Shown piece after piece: positions 6,179 to 12,568 of a stretch of DNA of 12,568 nucleotides; positions within the stretch are counted from its first letter, which is position 1; each line of letters opens with the position of its first letter. The notes beneath the pieces were generated by a model. It was given only the letters and a program-made list of their open reading frames with translations. It was not told the origin of the DNA and ran no database searches. The position numbers and the translations under genes were made by a program. Source of the stretch: Thiobacillaceae bacterium (lineage in GTDB: Bacteria; Pseudomonadota; Gammaproteobacteria; Burkholderiales; Thiobacillaceae); NCBI GenBank assembly GCA_012274165.1, contig JAAPAA010000040.1:1-12568 (forward strand), written 5' to 3'.

Positions 6179-7257
6179 AAGCATCTCTGGCCGACAAGCT
6201 CGCTCGTGCCGACGAGCGGCTGGCGGAACTCGACGCGCTGCTGTCGCAACCGGAAATTGCCGGCGACATGGAAACCTACCGCAAATTCACCCGCGAACGT
6301 GCCGACCTCGACCCCGTGGTGGCACTGTATCGCCAGTATCGGCAAGTCGAGGCCGACCAGAAGGCCGCGACCGAGATGCTGGCCGATCCGGAAATGCGCG
6401 AACTCGCCGAAGCCGAACTTGCCGACAGCGCCGCCCGCATCGCGCAACTGGAAGCTGATCTGCAAACGGCGCTGTTACCGAAAGACCCCAACGACGAGCG
6501 CAACATCTTTCTGGAAATCCGCGCCGGCACCGGCGGCGACGAATCGGCGCTGTTCGCCGGCAATCTTGCGCGCCTCTATACCCGCTACGCAGAACGGCAA
6601 GGCTGGAAAGTCGAGGTCGTCTCGGAAAATCCCGGCGAGGTCGGCGGCTACAAGGAAATCATCCTGCGTATCGTCGGCTTTGGCGCGTATTCGCGGCTCA
6701 AGTTCGAATCGGGCGGCCACCGTGTGCAGCGCGTGCCTGAAACCGAATCCCAGGGGCGCATCCACACCTCTGCCTGCACCGTCGCAGTGATGCCCGAGGC
6801 AGACGAGGTGGCAGAAATCAGCATCAACCCGGCAGATTTGCGCATCGACACCTATCGCGCCTCCGGCGCGGGCGGCCAGCACATCAACAAGACCGATTCC
6901 GCCGTGCGCATCACCCATCTGCCAAGCGGTCTGGTGGTCGAATGCCAGGACGACCGCTCGCAGCACCGCAACCGCGCGCAGGCAATGAGCGTGCTGGCCG
7001 CGCGTCTGAAAGACCGTGAACTGCAGGCACAACACGCACTGGAAGCCAGCACCCGCAAGAGCCTGATTGGCACCGGCGACCGCTCCGACCGCATCCGCAC
7101 CTACAACTTCCCGCAAGGGCGCATTACCGACCACCGCATCAATCTCACGCTGTACAAAATCGACGCCATGATGGACGGCGACCTCACCGAGTTATTCGAC
7201 GCCCTGGCGGCCGAGCATCAGGCTGAACTGCTGGCGACGCTGTCAGGTGAGGGGTAA
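6175..7257 (+). CDS. prfA: Peptide chain release factor 1
   Basis: Recognises UAA and UAG stop codons and triggers peptide release on the ribosome. 360 residues, as in E. coli. The stop-codon reading PxT motif is P188-E-T190 (E. coli has PAT), followed by ESQGRIHTSACTVAVMP. The catalytic GGQ is G233-G234-Q235 within GAGGQHINKTDSAVRITH. It starts at ATG 6175, inside the hemA stop, with AGGA immediately before, so translation probably couples to hemA. prmC, whose product methylates the GGQ glutamine, follows three bases after the TAA. This factor would read the TAA inside the small gene at 1211. Confidence 0.98.
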   Translation: MKASLADKLARADERLAELDALLSQPEIAGDMETYRKFTRERADLDPVVALYRQYRQVEADQKAATEMLADPEMRELAEAELADSAARIAQLEADLQTALLPKDPNDERNIFLEIRAGTGGDESALFAGNLARLYTRYAERQGWKVEVVSENPGEVGGYKEIILRIVGFGAYSRLKFESGGHRVQRVPETESQGRIHTSACTVAVMPEADEVAEISINPADLRIDTYRASGAGGQHINKTDSAVRITHLPSGLVVECQDDRSQHRNRAQAMSVLAARLKDRELQAQHALEASTRKSLIGTGDRSDRIRTYNFPQGRITDHRINLTLYKIDAMMDGDLTELFDALAAEHQAELLATLSGEG

Positions 7258-7260
7258 ACA

Positions 7261-8124
7261 GTGAGCGGTGAGGCGGTCTCCGTTGCCGGCCTGATCGACG
7301 ACGCCACCGCACGCATCGCCGCCGCGCTCAACCTTCAACGCCGCGACGCGCGCCTTGATGCCCGCGTGCTGGCCGCGCATGTATTGGGAGTCGATGCCGC
7401 CTGGTTGATTGCGCATGACACCGATCCGCTGCCCGCGCAGCAGGCGCTTGCGTTCCAGTCGCTGCTGGCGCGCCGGCTGAGCGGCTTGCCCATCGCCTAT
7501 CTCACCGGCAGCCGCGAGTTTTATGGCCGTCCTTTCCTGGTTTCGGCCGACGTCCTGATTCCTCGTCCCGACACCGAATTGCTGGTTGAACTGGCGCTGG
7601 CGCGCACCCCGTCCGAGCATGCGATCAACGTTCTCGACCTCGGCACCGGTAGTGGCTGCATTGCCATCACCCTGGCATTGGAACGCCCGCTCGCCCGCGT
7701 CACTGCGGTGGATCGTTCCGCAGCTGCGCTCGCCATCGCACGAAGCAATGCCGAAACCCTCAACGCACGTGTCGAGTTTTTGGCGAGCGACTGGTTCAGT
7801 GCACTTGCCGGTCGCCGCTTCGACCTGATTGTCAGCAATCCGCCCTACATTGCCACGGCTGATCCCCATCTGGCTCAGGGTGACGTACGTTTTGAACCGC
7901 TCAGCGCTCTGGCCGCTGGTGCCGACGGTCTCGACGATCTGCGCCACCTGGTCACTGCGGCCTGCGCCCACCTCGCACCCGGCGGAACCTTGCTGCTGGA
8001 GCACGGCTACGATCAAGCCGATGCCGTCCTGGCCCTGTTGCGCCAAAACGGTATTCAATCCCCGCAAAGCTGGAACGACCTGGCTGGCGTGCAACGCGTC
8101 AGTGGCGGCATCGTGTCGGAATAA
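7261..8124 (+). CDS. prmC: Release factor glutamine methyltransferase
   Basis: S-adenosylmethionine-dependent N5-glutamine methyltransferase that modifies the GGQ glutamine of RF1 and RF2. 287 residues, normal length. Motifs are the family signature IPRPDTE (100-106), the SAM loop DLGTGSG (126-132) and the active-site NPPY (193-196). It uses a GTG start at 7261 with AGGGG about eight bases upstream; no ATG gives a better N-terminus. A three-base gap to prfA makes co-transcription nearly certain. The open frame on the opposite strand across this gene (7243-8412) is a composition shadow. Confidence 0.96.
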   Translation: MSGEAVSVAGLIDDATARIAAALNLQRRDARLDARVLAAHVLGVDAAWLIAHDTDPLPAQQALAFQSLLARRLSGLPIAYLTGSREFYGRPFLVSADVLIPRPDTELLVELALARTPSEHAINVLDLGTGSGCIAITLALERPLARVTAVDRSAAALAIARSNAETLNARVEFLASDWFSALAGRRFDLIVSNPPYIATADPHLAQGDVRFEPLSALAAGADGLDDLRHLVTAACAHLAPGGTLLLEHGYDQADAVLALLRQNGIQSPQSWNDLAGVQRVSGGIVSE

Positions 8125-8181
8125 TTTACACTGGCATGCCGAGTGACGCCGATCTCGATCTGTGTACGCAGCGCACTGTGG

Positions 8182-8207
8182 GCATCCCCGCCTGGTTTGG
8201 GGTATGC
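8182..8207 (+). other. Imperfect hairpin after prmC
   Basis: GCATCCCC (8182-8189) pairs with GGGG-t-ATGC (8199-8207) with a single bulged base. A run of five T lies about 18 bases further on, too far for a standard intrinsic terminator. It sits in the 138-base gap that separates the housekeeping operon from the exported-protein gene, so it may end or attenuate prmC transcription. No clear promoter was found in the gap. Confidence 0.3.
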
Positions 8208-8262
8208 TGGATCGATTCTTGCTAGTTTTTGAGACAAAATTAAACGACTTCCGAGGTCTGCC

Positions 8263-8946
8263 ATGTCTGATCACACACCCGACACCCCGAATTCCCTGCC
8301 TGACGTTTCGCAGCAGGATGCCGTTGATCAATCCCGCCGCAAACTGACCGGTGCCGCGCTGGGTGTTTCGGCCATCCTGACCCTCGCCAGCCGGCCCGTG
8401 CTGGCCCAGCAATGCATGACGGCATCAGCCGCTGTCTCAGGCAATTTGAGCCAACATGGCACGCCTACGACGTGCAGCGGTCTGTCGCCCGGATTTTGGA
8501 AACAGCAGCCAGATAAATGGCCACTTTCTTATACGCCGGGAACCTGCACAGGGGGAGGAAGTGTTTGCAATCTGGCTGAGAACTGGCGGAATGGCACCTT
8601 GTTTCATCCGACGTTTGCTTTGGTTACCAACGGTAGTGGCAACAGTTTTCTGGCCGATCTTGACGGTAACCCCACTACCCCCAAAACCTCGTTGTCGATG
8701 ATGCAAGTCATGTTGATGAATGATGGCAACAATCCTTGGGGGCTGACCGACCCGGACAACCTGGGCATGCATATCGTTGCCGCCTTGCTGAATGCCAACA
8801 AGGGCTACACACCGGTTTTGACCGAACTCGACGTCATGAACATGTGGAGCGAGTGGGCGAGCAAAGGCTATTTTGAGCCCACCGCCAATGTTCACTGGAA
8901 TTCTGCGCAGATTGTGACCTATATCAAGAGCACGTTTGGTAGCTGA
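8263..8946 (+). CDS. Exported cysteine-containing protein with SPGFWK motif, unknown function
   Basis: 227 residues. After a 24-residue polar start comes a twin-arginine-like signal: SRRKLTG (24-30), a hydrophobic run to about 42, then PVLA with likely cleavage after Ala48. The mature part has four cysteines (51, 71, 95, 102), which could form two disulfides in the periplasm. It contains CSGLSPGFWKQQP (71-83), a short motif I recall in other secreted bacterial proteins of unknown role, and a Trp- and Asn-rich C-terminal half ending IVTYIKSTFGS. The start ATG 8263 has CGAGG about eight bases upstream. It precedes the PqqD-like, HprK-like and nucleotidyltransferase genes on the same strand, so it may be their client; this is inferred from position. 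Tat rather than Sec export is likely but not certain, because the consensus Phe after the arginines is absent. Confidence 0.82.
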   Translation: MSDHTPDTPNSLPDVSQQDAVDQSRRKLTGAALGVSAILTLASRPVLAQQCMTASAAVSGNLSQHGTPTTCSGLSPGFWKQQPDKWPLSYTPGTCTGGGSVCNLAENWRNGTLFHPTFALVTNGSGNSFLADLDGNPTTPKTSLSMMQVMLMNDGNNPWGLTDPDNLGMHIVAALLNANKGYTPVLTELDVMNMWSEWASKGYFEPTANVHWNSAQIVTYIKSTFGS

Positions 8947-8996
8947 ATTCGCGCTAACAACCCCGTCGCTCTTCGAGACGCATCCTTTCAGCGCGC

Positions 8997-9251
8997 TTGG
9001 CACGCTTCCAGATCAAATCGTTTGAGAACGAGGCCGTCGTGTTTGACACGGCCTCGGGTGACACGCATTTTCTTGCCCCGTTCACCTTGACAATATTCGA
9101 GCTCATCCAAAGCAATCCTGGCATGTCAGCTCACGAAATCGAATCAGCCTTGCTGTCCAGGCTCGACCTGCCCAGCAGCGAGCATCTCACGTCTTTAACC
9201 CAGGAATCGCTTGCCGGTCTGCGCCAGCTTGGGTTGCTTGAGGCGCCATGA
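8997..9251 (+). CDS. PqqD-like small protein of the HPr-rel-A system
   Basis: 84 residues with the PqqD-like pattern EAVVFDTASGDTHFLAPFT (12-30), then two predicted helices (TIFELIQSN; AHEIESALLSRLDLP) and an amphipathic C-terminus (LAGLRQLGLLEAP). PqqD-type domains bind leader peptides for modifying enzymes, so it may deliver a peptide or protein to its partners. The only start codon in the open frame is TTG at 8997 (the upstream in-frame stop is at 8955), with no Shine-Dalgarno sequence, so its translation may be weak or start elsewhere. Its stop overlaps the next start (ATGA at 9248). The family name is recalled (TIGR04353-type 'HPr-rel-A system PqqD'), and the match is supported mainly by gene order. 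Confidence 0.8.
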   Translation: MARFQIKSFENEAVVFDTASGDTHFLAPFTLTIFELIQSNPGMSAHEIESALLSRLDLPSSEHLTSLTQESLAGLRQLGLLEAP

Positions 9252-10180
9252 AACTGCTCCAGCTATCCCCTTCCGAGTTGCGGCAGCGGCTCGCCGGGCA
9301 GGGCGTGTGGCTGCGTACAGGGCCTTTTTCGCTGCGCGTCCAGTCCAGCATCCCTTCGGTTGCCAAGGGTCTGGTCGATCTTTACGGCCAGTTTGAGACG
9401 CGTGAATCACATCTCGCTTTTGCAGACTTTCATGTCGAGCTGAATTCACCCACTGCACTGCGACGCTGGTTTCGTCCCCAGGTGGATTTCTCCTTCGATG
9501 GCAGCCTGCCATTCAAACCGCTTCCGTTGGATCAGGCTTTTCCCATGCTGGAATGGGGACTGAACTGGTGCGTGTCCATGCACGCCCATCAGTACCTCAT
9601 CATTCACGCTGCCGTGGTCGAAAAAAATGGTCTGGCCGCCATCCTGCCCGCCCCGCCCGGATCAGGTAAGAGCACCCTGACTGCGGGCTTGGTGCTATCT
9701 GGTTGGCGCCTGCTATCAGACGAACTCACCCTGATCGACTGTCACACCGGTCTGATCCAACCACTGCCGCGTCCGGTCAGCCTGAAAAATCAATCGATCG
9801 ACGTGATCCGCCACTTTTCGCCTGATGCCTTCATCAACCGGGCGTCGCACGACACCGCCAAAGGTACGGTTGCGCACATGCGCCCTCCGAAAGAAAGTGT
9901 GCGGCGCCAACACGAACCGGCGCAGCCTGGCTGGGTGATTTTCCCCAAGTGGATGGCGAACGCCGACACCCAGCTGACGCCCCGTTCCAAAGCCCAGACC
10001 TTCATGTTTCTGGCAGAAAATGCGTTCAATTACAGCCATCTGGGAACAGACGGCTTCCGTGTCGGCACGGCACTGATTGAGCGCGTCGACTGTTACGACT
10101 TTCAGTACAGCCTGCTTGAAGAGGCCGTTGCAGCCTTTGACCGTTTGGCAGACAGCTCCGCCCCCCATGCCACCATTTAG
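9248..10180 (+). CDS. HprK-related kinase A
   Basis: 310-residue ATPase-fold protein related to HPr kinase. The P-loop is PAPPGSGKST (134-143), preceded by LIIHAAVVEKNGLAAIL (117-133), a layout typical of HprK-like kinases. LLSDELTLID (155-164) is the Walker B-like segment with the SDE acidic pair. True HPr kinases phosphorylate a serine of HPr; no HPr or PTS gene is nearby, and the target here is unknown. It overlaps the PqqD-like gene by four bases and the nucleotidyltransferase by about 14, so the three are translated together. From memory this is the TIGR04352 family, which regularly pairs with a PqqD-like protein. Confidence 0.88.
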   Translation: MKLLQLSPSELRQRLAGQGVWLRTGPFSLRVQSSIPSVAKGLVDLYGQFETRESHLAFADFHVELNSPTALRRWFRPQVDFSFDGSLPFKPLPLDQAFPMLEWGLNWCVSMHAHQYLIIHAAVVEKNGLAAILPAPPGSGKSTLTAGLVLSGWRLLSDELTLIDCHTGLIQPLPRPVSLKNQSIDVIRHFSPDAFINRASHDTAKGTVAHMRPPKESVRRQHEPAQPGWVIFPKWMANADTQLTPRSKAQTFMFLAENAFNYSHLGTDGFRVGTALIERVDCYDFQYSLLEEAVAAFDRLADSSAPHATI

Positions 10181-11291
10181 CGTCACGCGCGCCACCAGGT
10201 CGCAAGACTTGCTGTCTGCAACATTGCGCGATCCTGATTCACTGCGCCATTTTTCCATGGCCGACTGGGACATGCTGGTCAGGCAGGCACGCAGCGCCGG
10301 ATTGCTGGCCCGCGTTCGCCATGTGCTCGACCAACACCAGTTGCTTGACCGCATTCCGACCGTGGCGCGCTGGCATTTTGATGCGGCTGCCACGCTGGCA
10401 GACAAACAGCAGTTGGCCGTACGCTGGGAAGTGGCGCAAATCCGCCAGGCGCTGACTGAGCTGGCCATCCCCGTTATCGTGTTGAAGGGAGGGGCCTATG
10501 TGATGGCGCAGCTGCCCGCTGCGATGGGCCGCCTGTTTAATGACATCGACATTCTGGTCCCGCGCGATCAATTAGGACCGGTCGAAGCCGCGCTGATGCT
10601 GGCCGGCTGGAACGCCACCGGTCTGTCGGAATACGACCAACGCTACTACCGGCGCTGGATGCATGAAATTCCCCCCATGCAACACGTCAAACGCGCGACG
10701 GTGATCGATGTCCATCACGCGATTCTGCCTGACACCGCGCGCTACCACCCGGATTCCGCCAAGCTACGCAGCCGCGCCGTTGCGGTGGACGGCTTGCCCG
10801 GCGTCTACGTGCTGGCAGCAGAAGACCGCATCCTGCATTCCGCTACCCATTTATTTCACGATGGCGAATTGCCGCATGGCCTGCGCGACCTCACCGATCT
10901 TGATCTGCTGTTGCGCGATGCTGCGGTGGAACCCGATTTCTGGCCGCGTCTGACTGCGCGCGCCGACGAACTGCAACTGGGTCGCTCGCTGTTCTACGCC
11001 TTGCGCTACGTACGCCACTTTCTTGATACGCCGATTCCCGACAGCGTATTCGCCGCACTGCATACCGTCACCCCCAATCGCATTACGCTCGCGCTGATGG
11101 ACGACATCTTCACCCGCGTACTTGCGCCCGTACACGCCAGTTGTGCGGACGCCTTCACCCCCGCCGCCCGCCTCGCGGCGTTCGTGCGCGCCCATTGGCT
11201 ACGCATGCCCGCCTACCTGCTGATCCCGCATTTGTTTCATAAAGCCTTTATCCACCCCACTCTGGATAACGATGCGCCCAAAGCCGCTTGA
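10167..11291 (+). CDS. NTP_transf_5-family nucleotidyltransferase
   Basis: 374 residues from ATG 10167, the usual length for the family (PF14907). The nucleotidyltransferase core is visible: IPVIVLKGGAYV (101-112) with the Gly-Gly loop, GRLFNDIDILVPR (121-133) with the D126-x-D128 metal-binding pair, and VIDVHH (179-184) supplying the likely third acidic residue, D181. The rest is helical. A longer in-frame start at 10077 would overlap the kinase by over 100 bases with a low-complexity N-terminus, so the short start, 14 bases before the kinase stop, is preferred. These proteins are a regular partner of HprK-related kinase A. The modified substrate is unknown. Its stop codon overlaps the grxD -35 element. 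Confidence 0.85.
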   Translation: MPPFSVTRATRSQDLLSATLRDPDSLRHFSMADWDMLVRQARSAGLLARVRHVLDQHQLLDRIPTVARWHFDAAATLADKQQLAVRWEVAQIRQALTELAIPVIVLKGGAYVMAQLPAAMGRLFNDIDILVPRDQLGPVEAALMLAGWNATGLSEYDQRYYRRWMHEIPPMQHVKRATVIDVHHAILPDTARYHPDSAKLRSRAVAVDGLPGVYVLAAEDRILHSATHLFHDGELPHGLRDLTDLDLLLRDAAVEPDFWPRLTARADELQLGRSLFYALRYVRHFLDTPIPDSVFAALHTVTPNRITLALMDDIFTRVLAPVHASCADAFTPAARLAAFVRAHWLRMPAYLLIPHLFHKAFIHPTLDNDAPKAA

Positions 11292-11315
11292 CGCGCGTTT
11301 TACCCTGCGTATAAT
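11288..11315 (+). promoter_or_regulatory. grxD promoter
   Basis: TTGACG (11288-11293, five of six matches), a 16-base spacer, and a perfect TATAAT (11310-11315). The start would be near 11322, about 33 bases before the grxD ATG. The -35 overlaps the TGA of the nucleotidyltransferase gene, so grxD is transcribed separately from the cassette upstream. Confidence 0.85.
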
Positions 11316-11354
11316 TCCTGAGCATTCCACTCAAGTATTAATCAGGAGCCTGTC

Positions 11355-11675
11355 ATGAACCCCCTCGATCGCATCCGTGACCAAGTCACCAACAACACCG
11401 TTGTGCTGTACATGAAAGGCACACCCCAATTTCCGCAGTGCGGCTTTTCTTCCAAAGCGGCACAAGTCCTGCAAGCCTGCGGCGTGCAAGACTTTCTGGC
11501 GGTAAACGTGCTGGCCGACCCCGAGATTTTCGAGAACCTGAAGTATTACGCCAATTGGCCGACTTTCCCGCAACTGTATGTAAAGGGCGAACTGGTCGGT
11601 GGCTGCGACATCATGGTTGAGATGTATCAGAAGGGCGAAATCCAGAAAGTGCTGGAAGAAGCGCAAGCCGCCTGA
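11355..11675 (+). CDS. grxD: Monothiol glutaredoxin, CGFS type
   Basis: 106-residue Grx4-type glutaredoxin that binds a [2Fe-2S] cluster with glutathione, as a dimer or with BolA, and takes part in iron-sulfur cluster delivery. The motif C29-G-F-S32 is preceded by KGTPQFPQ. The glutathione-binding WPTFPQLYVKGELVGGCD (68-85) is intact. AGGAG lies six bases before ATG 11355. The gene has its own promoter and ends at a strong terminator, so it is probably monocistronic here. In relatives it commonly follows prmC directly. Confidence 0.97.
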   Translation: MNPLDRIRDQVTNNTVVLYMKGTPQFPQCGFSSKAAQVLQACGVQDFLAVNVLADPEIFENLKYYANWPTFPQLYVKGELVGGCDIMVEMYQKGEIQKVLEEAQAA

Positions 11676-11690
11676 GTCTCACCCAAACGC

Positions 11691-11719
11691 AAAAAAGCCG
11701 ACTTGAAGTCGGCTTTTTT
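11691..11719. terminator. Bidirectional intrinsic terminator between grxD and ntrC
   Basis: GCCGACTT (11697-11704) and AAGTCGGC (11706-11713) form a stem flanked by six A on the left and six T on the right. It therefore ends the rightward grxD message and, read from the other strand, the leftward ntrC message. It lies 15 bases after the grxD stop and 27 bases past the ntrC stop. Confidence 0.95.
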
Positions 11720-11746
11720 GTTGCCCCTTAACTACTCAAACGGCAA

Positions 11747-12568
11747 TCATTTGCCCTCGTCCGCCCCGGCTTCGTGGTCCATCCCCAGTTCGTGAATTTT
11801 TCGCGTCAGGGTATTGCGACCCCAGCCCAAAAGATGGGCGGCTTCGATACGGCGCCCTGCGGTGTGACGCAGCGCCACTTCGATCAGCGTTTTTTCGTAA
11901 GACTGGGTCAGATCATCGAGAATGGCTGTCTCCCCGCGCGCCAGCCGCGCACTGGCCTCAGCGGCCAAGCCATGCAGCCAGTCGCCCGTGGCTTGTTCGA
12001 CGCCCCCCTGCATCAAGTCGGTCGGCAGGTCGCTGACTTCTACCACTTGGCCAGGCGCCATCACGGTGAGGTAATGGCTGACGTTTTCCAACTGCCGCAC
12101 GTTGCCGCTCCACGGCAGATTGACCATGGTTTTGAGTGCTGCGTCCGACACGCCTTTGGCATCCATGCCCAGTTCGCGGGCGCTTTTTTGCATGAAGTGC
12201 CGCACCAGCAGCGGAATGTCCTCGCGCCGTTCGCGCAGCGCAGGCAGGCGCAGGCGGATCACGTTCAGGCGATGGAACAGGTCTTCTCGAAACAGGCCTT
12301 CGCGCACCCGCACTTCCAGATCCTGGTGGGTGGCGGCAATGACGCGCACGTTGACCTTGATTGGCGAATGGCCGCCCACGCGATAAAACTGGCCATCCGA
12401 TAACACCCGCAGCAAACGGGTTTGCAGTTCGGCGGGCATGTCGCCGATTTCGTCCAGAAACAGGGTGCCGCCGTCGGCCTGCTCGAAGCGGCCGCGCCGT
12501 TGCGCCGCGGCGCCGGTGAATGCGCCGCGCTCATGGCCAAACAACTCGGATTCCAGCAAGTCCTTGGG
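11747..12568 (-). CDS. glnG: NtrC-type sigma-54-dependent activator, N-terminal part outside the window
   Basis: 273 residues are visible, and the frame is open to the right edge, so the receiver domain and P-loop are missing. The AAA+ domain shows ESELFGHERGAFTGA (the GAFTGA loop contacts sigma-54), GGTLFLDEIGDMP (Walker B), FREDLFHRLNVIRLRLPALRER and WSGNVRQLEN. The C-terminal Fis-type helix-turn-helix reads AAHLLGWGRNTLTRKIHELGM, which is close to what I remember for NtrC itself and suggests glnG/ntrC, the nitrogen-response regulator, rather than another family member. An apparent start at 12559 is only an internal leucine codon. In bacteria of this kind glnL and glnA usually lie upstream, beyond the right edge. 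Confidence 0.9.
   Translation of the reverse strand, partial: PKDLLESELFGHERGAFTGAAAQRRGRFEQADGGTLFLDEIGDMPAELQTRLLRVLSDGQFYRVGGHSPIKVNVRVIAATHQDLEVRVREGLFREDLFHRLNVIRLRLPALRERREDIPLLVRHFMQKSARELGMDAKGVSDAALKTMVNLPWSGNVRQLENVSHYLTVMAPGQVVEVSDLPTDLMQGGVEQATGDWLHGLAAEASARLARGETAILDDLTQSYEKTLIEVALRHTAGRRIEAAHLLGWGRNTLTRKIHELGMDHEAGADEGK

Noticed and set aside
4877..6184. A 435-codon open frame on the minus strand over hemA, and similar long minus frames at 2040-2969, 3981-4865, 6475-7134 and 7243-8412
   Set aside because: They mirror strongly supported plus-strand genes in GC-rich sequence, have repetitive His/Gly/Val-rich products and no recognisable motifs or ribosome-binding sites.
10077..10166. 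A longer N-terminus for the nucleotidyltransferase
   Set aside because: It would overlap the kinase gene by over 100 bases and encodes low-complexity Thr/Pro-rich sequence; ATG 10167 gives the usual family length.
12557..12559. A start codon for the sigma-54 activator near the right edge
   Set aside because: The codon is a leucine within the conserved LLESELFGHE stretch; the frame continues to the window edge.
1..12568. A CRISPR array accompanying the Cas6-like gene
   Set aside because: No regularly spaced direct repeats were seen on reading the window.

Overview
The window reads as a chromosomal segment of a sulfur-oxidising betaproteobacterium, of the Thiobacillus/Sulfuricella kind. The reasons are a dissimilatory sulfite reductase alpha gene (dsrA, most likely the reverse, oxidative type), a DsrC-family paralogue and a rhodanese next to it, and a hemA-prfA-prmC ... 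grxD housekeeping block of the kind typical of Betaproteobacteria. This placement is inferred from protein families and gene order; no database was searched.

Region 1 (1-2408) is the sulfur region. dsrA runs leftward out of the window (759 to 1). A 400-base divergent intergenic region rich in inverted repeats follows. Rightward from it come a small conserved gene carrying an in-frame TAA (1160-1381), a Cas6/Cmx6-like RAMP protein whose ATG overlaps that gene's TGA (1378-2037), and a DsrC-like protein that keeps only one of the two DsrC redox cysteines (2076-2408).

Region 2 (2409-4880) continues on the same strand. After a strong intergenic stem-loop come a two-domain sulfurtransferase (active site CGSGVTA), a conserved-looking protein of unknown function, and a TauD/TfdA-type Fe(II)/2-oxoglutarate dioxygenase. 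Regions 1 and 2 may form one operon for sulfur trafficking, with an unexplained RNA-binding-fold protein in it.

Region 3 (4928-8124) is a tight housekeeping operon. hemA (glutamyl-tRNA reductase) overlaps prfA (release factor 1) by four bases, and prmC (methylates release factors) follows three bases later with a GTG start.

Region 4 (8125-11291) sits between prmC and grxD, which are neighbours in many relatives. It holds a Tat/Sec-exported cysteine-containing protein with an SPGFWK motif, a PqqD-like small protein, an HprK-related kinase A and an NTP_transf_5 nucleotidyltransferase. The last three genes overlap or nearly abut and match the 'HPr-rel-A' cassette, whose substrate is unknown as far as I recall.

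Region 5 (11288-12568) holds grxD (CGFS monothiol glutaredoxin) with a near-consensus promoter, a bidirectional terminator, and, converging from the right edge, the C-terminal part of an NtrC-type sigma-54 activator (probably glnG/ntrC).

The points most worth a second look are the Cas6-like protein embedded in sulfur genes with no CRISPR array in view, the nonsense codon in the small gene coupled to it, and the HPr-rel-A cassette beside an exported protein.
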